DNA of 64,000 bases, taken from NCBI GenBank assembly GCA_963169105.1, contig OY720636.1:103726539-103790538 (forward strand), in the 5' to 3' direction. Both the position numbers and the translations under genes were made by a program. Shown one piece after another: positions 11,647 through 22,542 of this stretch; the stretch's first letter is position 1; the number at the start of each line of letters is the position of its first letter. This DNA is from Ceriagrion tenellum. Lineage: Eukaryota; Arthropoda; Insecta; Odonata; Coenagrionidae. The notes beneath the pieces were generated by a model. That model was not told where the DNA came from and ran no database searches. It saw only the letters and a program-made list of their open reading frames with translations.

Positions 11647-11836
11647 TATTTTATTTATTTTCACTGCCCCGAATACAGCACACTAGGCCATTTTACGTCG
11701 GGTGAACAACAGTAACAACGAACGAGACACAGACATCAATGTCCTAGGCTAATAATATTCCACCCAGGCGGGACTCGAACCCACAGCCCTCGGGTTAGCA
11801 GGCGAGGACTTTACCCCTTCGCCACCAGGGCCGACG
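11647..11836 (-). mobile_element. tRNA-derived SINE in Harbinger intergenic space
   Basis: On the minus strand it starts GGCCCTGGTGGCGAAGGGG (A box) with B box GGGTTCGAGTCCC. A body ending in GTGCTGTATTCGGGGCAGTG and an AAATAAAATAA tail follow. AATTATT occurs at both edges (11640-11646 and 11838-11844) as a target duplication. A second copy lies at 26736-26902. It sits between the convergent Harbinger genes and is therefore younger than that insertion. Confidence 0.85.
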
Positions 11837-12419
11837 AAATTATTCTTTAAACAAACAACCCAGCTTCCAGAACTTCTACTTTGTAATTAACAGGTGATGG
11901 AGTTGTAGTTATAAAACCTAGGTTAGTGAATGTTATAGTTAAGAGTGGAATAACACAAAATTACTTTCTTGCTATGTATAGTATGAACTTCCACAAAGTT
12001 AAGATGGAGGGATTGCTTATCATGCAATTAGTCAAGTCTTGATGATTCATAATGCTGAAGAATCCATGCAATACATGCTATGACATGACCGCAAAAAAGT
12101 TAGGAGTAGTACAAGCAAAGCATCAAATTTTTAGCAAATACCCCATTGATAGCTAGTTATTTTTAACAAGCAATGATCATAATAGGTGGCAGTCACAAGG
12201 ATCCAAGTGAAGAAAATGAGAAACACCACAAAGAATGCAAGTAATAATGGCAACTTATACATTTAACATAAGTATACGCTAAAGACAAAAATAACCTTTA
12301 AAATAGCATGTCTTATTTTTTAAACCATTTACCTCTGTAATTATATTCCCTTGAATATGCATGACAGCAAGGAGAAATACTTCACAATAAAGGTACTTGG
12401 TATTTGTGGGAGGCAATCA

Positions 12420-12840
12420 ACAGCTAAGATCATTTGCACCTTACGGGAGGGTAGGAAAGGAAGGGTGGAGTGAAACCCGGCATCAGCATTAGTCTGCTCT
12501 TAACGAAAGGCGCCAAGGGGACCACTACTTAACCTTATATTGGAGAGGTTCTAGTTCCAAATATATAGCTCGAGCCTAAAGTAAATCCTACTCATTTATT
12601 TACTTAATACATGGGATAGTGATAATTTGTGGCTGAACACCAATTTATCTTTGGGAAGCATGATGGCCAATTGGCATTTGGCTTTAAAATAAAATGTTCC
12701 AGGTTGAATTCCTGGTTGTGGACTTGGGGATAACTCCTAGAAAATTTTTCACATTGGAAGAAGGGCCCATGGAATGGTGCTGGTCTCTTACATCTGAATG
12801 TGTGATATTCACAAGCCTGTGACTTGTAAAATATAAACAT
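12420..12840 (+). repeat. Second SINE-like repeat with tRNA-like head
   Basis: A tRNA-like block at about 12655-12722 has A-box-like TGGCCAATTGGCATTTGG and B box GGTTGAATTCC flanked by CCA/TGG pairing bases. Upstream lies a GC-richer module containing GAAAGGCGCCAAGGGGACCA, which looks like a SINE tail of another copy. Exact limits and duplication are not resolved. It lies inside the large Harbinger between its two genes. Confidence 0.45.
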
Positions 12841-13015
12841 AGACTTACAACAGCTTCACCATATGAGCCCACTAAATGGTAGATGAACAGTATCAAATGC
12901 AACCGTACCAACGAGTACGATTACTAAACAACAAAAACCATGGATAGATATTAATAGTAGCCTTACAATTAACGAGAAATGAAAAATCAAAAATTAACTA
13001 TTATAAAATTGAAAT

Positions 13016-15991
13016 TTAAGAAAAATGAGCGGCAATTATCCTCTCTCTAACATCACGCCCACGCTGATTCCCAAGTACATTTTGAGCAGGGACAACATCA
13101 ACTCCTAATTCCTCTAACTCAACCATATCCTCAAGATCTAGGTGCAATCCCTCTTCAACACACATGTTGTGCAGTACAGCTATTTACAATTTTGCTGACT
13201 TTATCAGGCATATAATGTAATACTCTGTGTTTTAGAAGGCATCTCCACCTGCTCTTCAAAACTCCAATACACCTTTCTATGGTGCTGCGTGCTCGTGTTA
13301 AGCTCCGATTGTATCTGTCCTCTGGGGTGTTCGGAGCAGTATAACCTGGGACAGGTGTCATGAGCCAGGGGGCAACAGGGTATCCACTGTCACCTATAGA
13401 AATAATTATGGACAAAGGTGATACTAGTATCACTAATGTAATAGCCAGAGAATGTCATATCTTAACTTATGAGAGTTTATCAAAATTCAAAATGGCATAT
13501 CAGATGATTAGTATAAAATATTACCAGGTAAATATGATAACTGTGATATAATTTTTAACCTGGGAATAAGAATGTTTACCTCACAATTATACATAAAATG
13601 AATAAAAAATTTAGATACACCCATTTAAATCATGAATAAGGAACATAGAAAAAAAAGGCATGTCTATTACCCAACAGCCAAACATTGTACCGCTCGTATG
13701 CTTGAGCAAGGGCTGGCTTTAACAATGAATTGGCTATGATGTAGGCATCATGAGTGGAGCCACAGAAAGGTGAATTAATATTTGTGATATTTAGGTCCAC
13801 GTCACACACCTAGAAAAATAATTTCATGCATCAAAATAGGGATATCATGTCTTGAACTTAATAGAGCCATAAGAAGAGTAAACCTTAAAGTTTAATATAT
13901 TAACAATACCATTCAGATAACTAATTTCAGTAAATTTTAATCAAGGCCAAGGATAGTTTTTTTTAGGGTTGACAGTGTTAGTAAATAGTTAAACTATGAC
14001 TATCATTGACACAAGAAACTTCAAATTGCAAGGAAATTTAAACATGGATGTATTCAATGGCTCATTATAGAAATATGTTGAAGCTGCCATAAAAACATTG
14101 TCTTACCACTTGAACATTCACTGAGTGATATCTTTTGTGGTTGTAGTAATCCCTCTCCTTAAACACTGGGTGGTTTTGTGGTGGTGCCACAATGGCTACA
14201 TGGGTACAATCAACCACACCAATAACCCCAGGAAATCCATATTTATCATAAAATCTGAAAAGAATTAATACTACTGAGATTGATATAAAAATCATTTGTG
14301 CCTTAATACTTAATAAGATTTTCAAGTATAGTGTCTGAGTCACTTAAGATACTTAAAATTTTACAATAGTAGTACAGAATACATTTATAATAAATTACAC
14401 CATGTATAATATTGCTATTCCTGAAAGGTTGTAATGCAAATAATTCATGCTCGTCAGTTAAACAAAAGCTTTCATGTCACGTGAGTTCAAGTCACTTTCC
14501 TTGGTAGTGCTGAAACATTTTCCCTTCCTTTTTAATACAGGTTTTGATGGGATTTAATGCTTTAACAAACATTTTGCTGAAGGCTCAAGTAAAATAGCTT
14601 TCATGGGATGTCAATTACTTGGTAAGTGAACAGTGACAACTAGTTATTACTTTTCTAAAGTAGGGTGATATTATTAACCTTCAAGAAAGAAAATACTGTG
14701 CTTAAACCTATCGTACAAGTAAAATTCATTACCTCTGTCTTGTCCTAGCCACTGCATCATGTCTTATATCTAGCCTCACCCAACGATTAAAAAGGTGGTC
14801 ATTAATGGCGTTGGTAACCTCATTTATGACCCTACTGACCCTTGACCTAGACATTGCCGTCCTATAATCTTGGGCAATACACGACTGGTATGAACCAGTG
14901 GCATAAAATCGTAGGGCTGCCAGCACCTTGAAAAAAGTAAGTTATAAGGAGTAGTGAGTGAGGTTGACTTACGCAAAACTATTGTCCTTCATTAGACGAC
15001 CGCGAAATCAAGTGATTTTTCCCAATTTGCAGTCATTCGGGAAAAAAGCTGTTGACTGATGAAAAACCATCTCACCACTAGAGCAGTGAGTTGTAAAAAC
15101 ATACTTACCACAACAACTTAAGTGGAAATACGACTTACCAATCCCTTCAATAACAAATACAATTCATAATAATTAAAAATTCTACATTAAAAAAAGTTTC
15201 AAGAACAAAAATACATATGCAGCTGGACTATCAAAATCCTACACATTGAATTATTATCGCAGCATTGACAAAATGTAAGATTAATATGTTTAAAGGCCAA
15301 CTTTATATGACTTAGGGTTAACTATGATGATAAACATAAATAACAGGAACTCTTCCAAGTGACTATCGGCGACCAAACATTACTAAGTGTATTTTAATTA
15401 CGTCCTCTGATATCGTTCAAAACCAACACAGGTTAACCACGGTAAACACAGCACAGAGACATTCGAGATTCGTGCCGTGTTTGTCAACGCGTTCGGCGGT
15501 ACATTCGAACATGTTAATTTATATAGTCTTAGAAAATAAACTTAATTTTGCTGCATGTACATCACACGCACAGCCGTAAATGTAATCCAAAAATCTGAAA
15601 GTGTATAATAAGCTGAAGTTATGGCAATGACATGGCTTTTAAAATTTAGGAAACTCAAAGAAAATTTTTGAACTCCAGATGAAGGGACTTAATTACATAA
15701 AACAATTACTTATACGCACATTACCCCGGAGCGTTTTAAGCAAAAAATGTTACTCACCTTAGTTTCTACCGTAAGCGATGAGGATCTTCCTCCCTCCGGA
15801 ATGACATCTACGAGAGATTCAATCAAATCTCTCGCCAATGGCTTCGAGAGACGAAAAGGGCTCTTGAATTCGCCGTCGCTCCTATTGAAGGCATCTTCTC
15901 TTTCCCTGAAGAATCTCCTTCTTCTCACAACTCCACCTTCTTCCTCCTCTAATTCTCTCATTAACCACAAATTAATCATACCTTCCGCCAT
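13016..15991 (-). CDS. Harbinger transposase, 5 exons, one frameshift
   Basis: HARBI1-like DDE nuclease that cuts and reinserts the element. Minus-strand exons: 15758-15991 (MAEGMINLW start, acidic N-terminus), 14733-14926 (HTH, LAALRFYATGSYQ), 14107-14254 (FPGVIGVVDCTHVAIVAPP, first catalytic Asp), 13671-13809 (CGSTHDAYI, second Asp), 13016-13393 (DSGYPVAPWLMTPV and STIERCIGVLKSRW, catalytic Glu). Boundaries are GT/AG with consistent phases. Near 13175 a few bases are missing at the expected CTALHNMC motif, shifting frame; the old frame then runs on to a C-terminus ending AAHFS. Normal length apart from that lesion. The product is probably inactive or truncated after the catalytic core. Confidence 0.8.
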
Positions 15992-15994
15992 ATT

Positions 15995-16194
15995 GTTTAA
16001 GATTCCGATACGGAATTATAATCTCACCCAACTACGACCACTCGGTTTTCATTCCGGCACGGAATCAGTAAATTTCAAACAATATCTCATCTCGAACGTT
16101 TCAAGCACACCAAATCTCATTCCGTATCGAAATATTCCGGGCGAGTCCTTGGTTACGTATCGGAATGAATCCCGAACGATTCAAGCACAACCCC
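15995..16194. promoter_or_regulatory. Right subterminal palindrome array
   Basis: Contains ATTCCGATACGGAAT, ATTCCGGCACGGAAT and diverged ATTCCGTATCGAAAT copies, plus a TTTCAAGCACACCAAA box mirroring the left side, immediately before the terminal inverted repeat. The array is just upstream of the transposase start, so it may also act on its promoter. Function is inferred. Confidence 0.55.
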
Positions 16195-16198
16195 CCTG

Positions 16199-16690
16199 GA
16201 GCCACATGTATAAACAAGTTCGATATCGGGGTTGCAGTGGAGAAACAAATTAAACTGAAGCTGTAATTCCGGGGCAGTAGTTGAAACCTTCTTACGCTGA
16301 TGGAGTCCCATGAACATTTTAGGAGCGGGAGTTTCCCAATGCGGATACTTCGGAAAGCCAATACGGTATACGTCTCTAAGCAAGATATGATGCTCAGCAA
16401 TAAAACTGTAAAAGCGTATGTTTGCAGGCCTAGTGGCTCTGGTTCGACGGTTAAAAAGTTCTAAAAAGCGGGATTAAAAAAAGGTTCAAACACGGGTGAG
16501 TCCTCATAGATAAAAATTTTTCAGCATAGCCGCACATAAGTGTTTCTCCGAAGAAGCAAGGGCGGCTCTCCTGCATTCGCAAAGATACTTCGCACCGGAA
16601 TGGTCCGGAAAGCCCCGGCGACTAAACGTAGTCCAGCATTGTGACCCGTATTCAGTGGGCGTAAGTAGGGCAGAATGTCCTATGGTTGGC
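16199..16690 (-). mobile_element. I-clade LINE remnant, segment 3
   Basis: Resumes the LINE interrupted at 9409. It aligns with about 29590-30060 of the full-length copy through shared blocks such as GCAGGCCTAGTGGCTCT, TAAAAAGTTCTA, GGCGGCTCTCCTG and GCACCGGA-TGGTCCGGAA. On the minus strand this is the region between reverse transcriptase and RNase H of ORF2. Several frame breaks are present. Beyond about 16690 similarity fades. Confidence 0.85.
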
Positions 16691-17054
16691 ACCCCCACCC
16701 ACCCCCCAGTTGTAGGCACTTTGTAATTTACAATGTTTATATTAAGTACATGAAAGGCGTTGCAACATTGCTGCGTTCGAATTCAGACGCAGCGAAGTTT
16801 GGCTGACTATGTATCGGAGGTTTCGTCCACGTTTCACCACTTGAGAAGTGACTGCCGACCATACCACTGCGTGCTGCATTTGCTCCGGGAAAATTGAAGG
16901 TTTTCTTAGCGGTAAGTTAAGACCATCACTTATTTTGCAACTCTACCACTCCCTTAACTTTAGTGAAATTTGGATGTGCATAATATGTATTTATAGTACC
17001 CTCATGACATGTTTTTACTTAGTGCGTGTTAAATTAAATTAATTTTTATCAGAT

Positions 17055-17272
17055 ACCAATTACTGGTATTGAACTGCAATTATATTCCAGTTATCGGCAT
17101 GGGGTGCCAATTACTGGAACTCTCAACAAATACAGTATTTTATTTATATTTTACTCCAAATGGATTATAATGCCTATCTACAGTCATATTTTAAATTTTC
17201 AGTCATAAAAATTGGTGCAGCCAGTGATTGGCACGGTTGCCAATGGCTAGCAAAGTTGGCGCCAAGAACTGG
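17055..17272. promoter_or_regulatory. Cluster of six alternating GCCAATNACTGG-like sites
   Basis: A 12-bp motif recurs in both orientations: 17055-17066, 17087-17098, 17106-17117, 17221-17232, 17239-17250 and 17261-17272, the last two degenerate. Its core contains CCAAT. It lies just upstream of the psq-type HTH exon, so it could be a regulatory array or the terminal region of an unknown repeat. Confidence 0.35.
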
Positions 17273-17354
17273 CAACAGCCACAATGAAAATTTCAATTAG
17301 TTTCTTTCGACTTTTGATTATGTATTTCTGATTAATAGGCTGTTACTGCAAGGA

Positions 17355-17561
17355 TGGTTCCACGGACAAGTAATGGATTTACGGAAGAAAGTCTTCGTGC
17401 TGCCGCTGAGGCAGTAAAAAAAGGCATGGCTTTCAAGACCGCGGCAAAATACTTTAGCGTTCCGAGGTCAACCTTGCAGTTTCGTTGCAGTGGAAAGTTC
17501 ACAAAAATTCCGCGTGGCCCAACATCTGTCCTTGGATTTGAAGAAGAAAGCACCCTTGTAA
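17355..17561 (+). CDS. psq-type HTH exon (pogo/Tigger-like, partial)
   Basis: An exon running into a consensus donor (AAG/GTATGT) encodes MVPRTSNGFTEESLRAAAEA, then KKGMAFKTAAKYFSVPRSTL and GPTSVLGFEEESTLV. This is the N-terminal helix-turn-helix of CENP-B/pipsqueak type found in pogo/Tigger-like transposases and domesticated relatives; the GPxxVL..EEE..LV block normally precedes a second HTH. No DDE exon follows in recognisable form. The ATG at 17355 is preceded by an acceptor-like CTGCAAG. It could be a host gene exon or a transposon remnant; I cannot decide. Confidence 0.6.
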
Positions 17562-17799
17562 GGTATGTGGTAATATTTGTAATAGAGCAATTAATATATG
17601 ATATTTTGTAACCACAAGGGCATTGTATTAGGAATGAGATACAGGCAGTTTCAGTGAACAAAGAAATATTATGGGATAGATAGTTGACGGAAAAACTTCG
17701 CCTGCGAATTCAACTTAGTCGTTTAATAGACTTGGCATTAAGTAGTTTCTTTTAATGCTGATAATCTTCTCTGTGATCAATTATTTCGGCTCAAAAAAA

Positions 17800-18060
17800 C
17801 ATGGATGTGACGTCAGGGCCGCTACGTCATCGATTTCAGCCTATACCAGAGGAGTGGATTTTTGAGTGTCGGCTGTTGCTGTTAGCAGCCGAAAAGGTAA
17901 GAATAAACAAATAAACATTTTCAAACGCTTTAATGTAATAAATTCGATTGTAATACTTATATTATTAATATAATTGTAACTAAATCGTATTAATGATTCA
18001 CTTATTCATTTTCAGACAATACAATAGCAGTAACTGCCTATAGTGCTCAAGGGATAGGTA
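17800..18060 (+). other. Possible first exons with CRE palindrome
   Basis: A TGACGTCA palindrome at 17808-17815 and a nearby ACGTCAT half site precede a short open segment ending at a strong donor (AAAAG/GTAAGA) near 17896. An acceptor-like TTTTCAG at about 18016 and a second donor near 18057 follow. The joined reading frame stops quickly, so this would be untranslated exons or chance signals. Confidence 0.25.
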
Positions 18061-18099
18061 AGAATCAGTAAGTTAATACTAAAAAATGAGATAATGTAT

Positions 18100-18720
18100 T
18101 TTATTTCACTCTCGAACAAGGTTCACGTTGGTATACAAAAAACAGGGACGAAATATATGACGGATGGAAGTAGAGCCTGTCTGTTCGTCTAAAAATTAGA
18201 AGCAGATGTACCAGTGGGCTATTAACTATGGATAAAACTTTCAAACCTTTTGAGAGTAAACCAAGATGTTTGCAGATATTTTCCATTATCCGAAGACTTA
18301 TTACTTTCCAGGCTATCAAATGTACATATGTTTTCGTTCGATAATGTAACATGCTACATTACGAAAAGGTTACCTTATAGATTTCATGCCTGTATTAAGG
18401 CTCTCTTAAGTGGTTAACCCAACCAACAAGTTTTGCAATTCCGATCCGTATTATTAAATATTTAACATAATTTTAAATACCATTGCGCATAAAGATATAT
18501 GATAACCAATTTTTATAATTATTCACAAGAGAGCTACAATAATTTTTGTATCATGCAATGCTTTTTTGTTGAAGATTTATTTCTTGAATCACTTACAGGA
18601 TATTTTGTCCAGGTAGATTACATACTATACTTAATAGAGCATTACAGTGTAGTACAGAATTAACAAAGCTTTCACTGGACAAAAGTGTAGTAAGCCAAAT
18701 ATTGTACTAATATTTTATAA
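18100..18720. other. AT-rich DNA, nothing recognised
   Basis: No domain, terminus or repeat was identified between the psq exon region and the Helitron 3' end. Confidence 0.4.
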
Positions 18721-18825
18721 TTCAACTAGATTACCCGTCGCGCGTTGCTGCGATCTCTAAAGAAAGGAAATTCAAGGATACAAAAATTAAAACAAAACAT
18801 TGAAATTTATTTATTTTAATACTAT

Positions 18826-19434
18826 TTATTTATTTATTTGAGTGCTTTCGGATATACAATATTTTTTGTTTTTTCGTCTGGTGTGTATACGAATAAATCG
18901 GAAGGTTTTAATGGCCACATACAGTTGTCCATGTGAGAAGCACGGATTCTCCAAATCTATTCCACACACTTGCAGCGATTGTCCTTGTGCTTTGTTTATG
19001 GTCATTGCAAAAGCGAGTCGCACCGGAAACTGTAAACGTTTAAATTCAAATGGCATATCTGTTGGGACCATTGGAATACGTGGTAACAGTACATCTTCCC
19101 CCTTGAATTTGCCATTCAAAATTGTGGCTTCGATGACATTTTTCATAATTTTTTTTAGCGAAAGTCTCGTACTGTTACATCGTTGTGGTGGATTGATGTT
19201 TCGGAGAAGAATGATAGGCACTCCAATTTTCAATATTAAAACGTGCGGTGGAATACCTGGCAAATCCAGTGAATTCAAGAATTCCGTTGGGTAATTGACA
19301 ACTTCGTCTTGATTCATCACGGTATCGATGGACTTATATGTTGTCGCTTCGCCTGTTATTCCATTTTGAATTTTTAAATTGATGGCATTCACATCATTGT
19401 TGGTAGCGGCTAACGTGCACTGAGCCACTGATGA
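18826..19434 (-). pseudogene. Helitron Pif1-type helicase C-terminus
   Basis: About 200 codons encode the end of a Pif1-family helicase: CTLAATNNDVNAIN, LDLPGIPPHVLILKIGVPII, LLPRIPMVPTD, then LAFAMTINKAQGQSLQVCGI and CFSHGQLYVA, the last being helicase motif VI. The Walker A and B motifs lie in the deleted part. It is separated from the N-terminal piece by about 110 bp of junction sequence. Confidence 0.85.
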
Positions 19435-19509
19435 TTTTTGTAATTTAGCTTGATATTTGGGAAAATGTTTTGAATAAATTATTCTTTAGTTGATGTCATC
19501 TTACAAAAG

Positions 19510-20693
19510 TTAGCTGGCAATGTGATACATGAATAAATAGTATGTGTATGAATAGTAATTCATGGCACTGACTTTCTTATTTGTCTCATCATGTGTTTGT
19601 GGATTTTTCATTTTTATGTTGGAATGATATCCATCTTCTCCTTGCCAGAATAAAATTGGATATTGCAATGCATCATAGGAGCGATGAGTTTCGGAGACTC
19701 GCTGAACATTACCATCTCTGCGATGAAGAACTATATCACGCGAGTTAAATTCTGTGCCAACTATGACGATCGCTACTTCATTAATTGTTGGTGCATTGTA
19801 TTGTCTTTCGTGTTGGCCGGCTGGTGTTTTGTCAGCTCTAATGACAACAACGTAATCATCAGCTGGCATTCGCTCGACGGCTGTCCTGAACAGACGAACT
19901 AATTCGTTGTGTTGATCGAATAAACTTTGTAATGCTGCAACAATTTGTCTATTAGTGCTGGTATTGAATCGACAACGTTGATCAATTTGTTCATCAGTGG
20001 TTCCCATGAAATAAATTTGGAGGAATTTATGATCAGAATCCGACAGTGGTAGAAGTGATCCAGCGCGATGATAAATTTGCCCTTGGACTCTAAACGTTGG
20101 CATGTAATTTTCACGTATGATTTCTGTTGCACCGAACGATGTCATTTGGAAACATGAATTGTACTCGCGTATGTTTTCCAAGAAATGTTTCGACTGGCTT
20201 GTGTCACCTGACACCAGCGTTGACAATGGTTCCGGTGGTAAATGTAATTCTGGTAATTTCACTTTTCCACCTGCGCAGCACATTCCTGGAGTTTCAGTCT
20301 TGAATTTTAATGCACGGCAAAATTCGCATAACTTGTCCATTTTTCCAATAACGACACTACGATGAAGACTGTAATCATAATCAGCATCGTAATGGAACGC
20401 AGCAAAATTCAAATCAGCGTGCATTGTCCGTCTGGTTCGAACATTACGTTCTCGATTGGTTCCCAGTCTTGCTCTCCGTTGGTCACTTGTTTCATTCGAA
20501 CGGGTTTGAGCAATGCGTACTCTATCGGCTCCCAATCTTGATACTCTTTGCTCTTCTGTTTCATTTGAGCGGGCTTGAGCAGTGCGTAATTGATCGGTTT
20601 CCAATCTTGATTCTCGTTGCTCGTCTGTTTCTGAAACTCGTAATGCCTTTTTCTTTCGTGCTTCAGTTGTATCGATTTCCGTTTGGGGGGCAT
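19510..20693 (-). pseudogene. Helitron RepHel N-terminal part (Helitron_like_N)
   Basis: From ATG at 20693 (MPPKRKS) a frame change occurs within about 45 bases, then a frame runs from 20604 for 364 codons. It shows tandem TAQARSNET/EQRVSRLGADR repeats, then the conserved block with CEFCRALKFKTETPGMCCA, FLENIREYNSCFQMTSFGA, QIYHRAGSLLPL, and SYDALQYPILFWQGEDGYH. These are typical of insect Helitron N-terminal domains. Similarity ends at about KVSAMNYYSY, where the deletion removes the HUH nuclease core. The product would be truncated and inactive. Confidence 0.85.
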
Positions 20694-20907
20694 AACTCTC
20701 ACATGTGACAACTGTCTTATATGTTTATTTTTAACCTGTAAATAATAATAAAATAATCAAAAATGCAAAAACAATGTAAAACAATGTAAAAGTATGATGA
20801 AAACCTATTTTGAACACACCGTTAATAATAAATTTTACACAAAAATAAATTTAACACTTTCACTAACAATTAAACACTATATTTTACAATTTTTATATAT
20901 ATATAGA

Positions 20908-20960
20908 TTTTTTGATTGAGTATTTGATTGAGTAGTTTGATTGAGATAACCAAAATATGG
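20908..20960. repeat. Short tandem TTGATTGAG repeat
   Basis: Three or four imperfect copies of a TTTGATTGAGTA unit lie directly beside the Helitron 5' end. They may be part of the target locus. Confidence 0.5.
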
Positions 20961-21095
20961 ACAAAATCGTAGTGACTTCTTATGACTTGTATCGTTTCTC
21001 AATTTCTATTGGTTAAAATAAGAACCTCTCTCATTGGTTGAAATAACGATCGTGTTTTAAAATTTAATATTATTTGAAAAATTAGATTAGGATTA

Positions 21096-22129
21096 TTAGC
21101 TTACCCTTCGGGCGTTGTTGTGCGAAAAGTATTCGAAAGATTAAGAGGGCCTTGGGGAGGGGGGGCGATATTTAAAAAAAATTTTACACCTTCAACCTTC
21201 GAAACCTTCGCAAGAGTGTACTCAACAACTTCTTAAAGTTTCTTGGCGATTCGTTAATTAAGATTTGATTTGATGTTTATTTTTGTTTGTTTATTTGGTT
21301 GTCAAGGAAAATGCGTAAAAGAAAATCGATTGAAAAAGAGAGAAACTTCATTCTTTCGGGCATGATACCACTAATTTTAGTAGTATCATGCTTTCGGGTA
21401 TGCGATAAAATGAATTTCAACTCTATATCTTTAGTTAAAACTGTTTTAAAAAGCGAAATAATTAACCGATGCACAAATTCCAATGCTTAGAATTCCTAAT
21501 CGGCTCAACTAAGCAATATGAATTCCAACAGCAATGACCGAAATCTGGTTGTCAAGCGAATATGGTATTGTTGATTTCACAGAAAAATATGTGTTTCTGC
21601 AGCTAAAAACGCAATTTTCAGTCAATTATGAAGTGAAAAGGATAATTGATTGAAAGAATTAAAAACTTCATTCTTTCAGACATTTAATAAAAAATTTCCA
21701 ACTCTCTATCTTGAGCGGAAATAATTTAAAAAAGTAAAAAATAAAACCACTGCACAAAACCCGATACGTACCGTGAACCACCTAAGGGCCCCTTTTTGGG
21801 ACCTTTATGGGCCCTGAGATCATTTTAAAGTAGCCTACAACTTCCCTCCTGCCTTGAGCTATTACTCGGCAAAATTTCAGCACGATAGAATTATAACTGT
21901 AGTAATGCACTTACCCGTCGGGCGTTGTTGCGCGAAAAGTATTCGAAAGATTAAGAGGATCTTGAGGGAGGGTGGGGGCGGCGAAATTTAAAAACTTTTT
22001 ATACCTAAAACCTTCGAAACCTTCGCAAGAGTGTACTCAACAACTTCTTAAAGTTTCTTGGCTATCGGATGAACAGTGTAGTAATGCATACAGGACAGAC
22101 AGACATACATTCGTTTTTATATATATAGA
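21096..22129 (-). mobile_element. Non-autonomous Helitron with duplicated 3' module
   Basis: On the minus strand the 5' end reads A/TCTATATATATAAAAACG (22129) and the 3' end CGCCCGAAGGGTAAGCTAA/T (21096), both Helitron-like. A module of about 155 bp containing the terminal hairpin and a TTCGAAACCTTCGCAAGAG block is present twice (about 21099-21256 and 21909-22065). This suggests insertion of one copy into another, or read-through past a first 3' end. There is no coding potential. Confidence 0.7.
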
Positions 22130-22542
22130 TAGAAGAAGAGTAATAATAACTGAAAATATTTTCATTCTTTACATTATTGTTTATGATAATACAGTGCATA
22201 CGTGTATCTCATATGGCTCATTGAATATGAAATTTTATAGCCATAGGTACTTGGAGTTGAATAATACATATAGTTTTTGTTCATTTCAGAGAAAATTGGC
22301 ATAACCAGGATGAAGAAATGGAGGGCAAGTGTGAATATTTTTGTTTACATATCATCCTATACATATATTCCTAATACTTTTTGGATTAGATTAACAAAAT
22401 ATTTCCCCAAATCATTCATCACTCCTCCAACTCCTAGAGACAATCAAGAGTCATTGAGCTGAGCCCTCACTCCTGTATTTTGTCCTTATATTTTAATTCA
22501 GGTTCTTTTAAAAGTCGATCCATCCGCATTACCTCCCAACAG

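Larger units (their letters stand above)
9413..16195. mobile_element. Near-complete autonomous Harbinger (6.8 kb)
   Basis: Inverted termini: left GGGGGTTGTGCTTGAAACG; right is the mirror with GCACAACCCCC at 16195. The element lies inside one LINE copy, and the uninterrupted paralogue near 29580 reads GATCTGGAGCC. CTG flanks both ends (9410-9412 and 16196-16198) within a CCTGG core; because the termini are G runs, a 1-, 3- or 5-bp duplication is formally possible, 3 bp being usual for the superfamily. Contents: a five-exon Myb-like gene (plus) and a five-exon transposase (minus), convergent, with SINEs between them. Several ATTCCG-N3-CGGAAT palindromes lie near both ends. Confidence 0.9.
18726..20907 (-). 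mobile_element. Internally deleted Helitron with both termini
   Basis: On the minus strand the element starts A/TCTATATATATATAAAAA (5' end at 20907) and ends GCGACGGGTAATCTAG/T (3' end at 18726). This gives the expected TC start, CTRR end, GC-rich hairpin before the end and insertion between A and T. It carries the N-terminal third of a RepHel protein and the last part of its helicase, with the Rep nuclease and most of the helicase deleted. It depends on other copies for movement. Confidence 0.85.

Noticed and set aside
15747..16253. 168-codon plus-strand frame over the transposase first exon and Harbinger end
   Set aside because: It spans the element terminus and is antisense to the MAEGMINLW exon, so it is a shadow.
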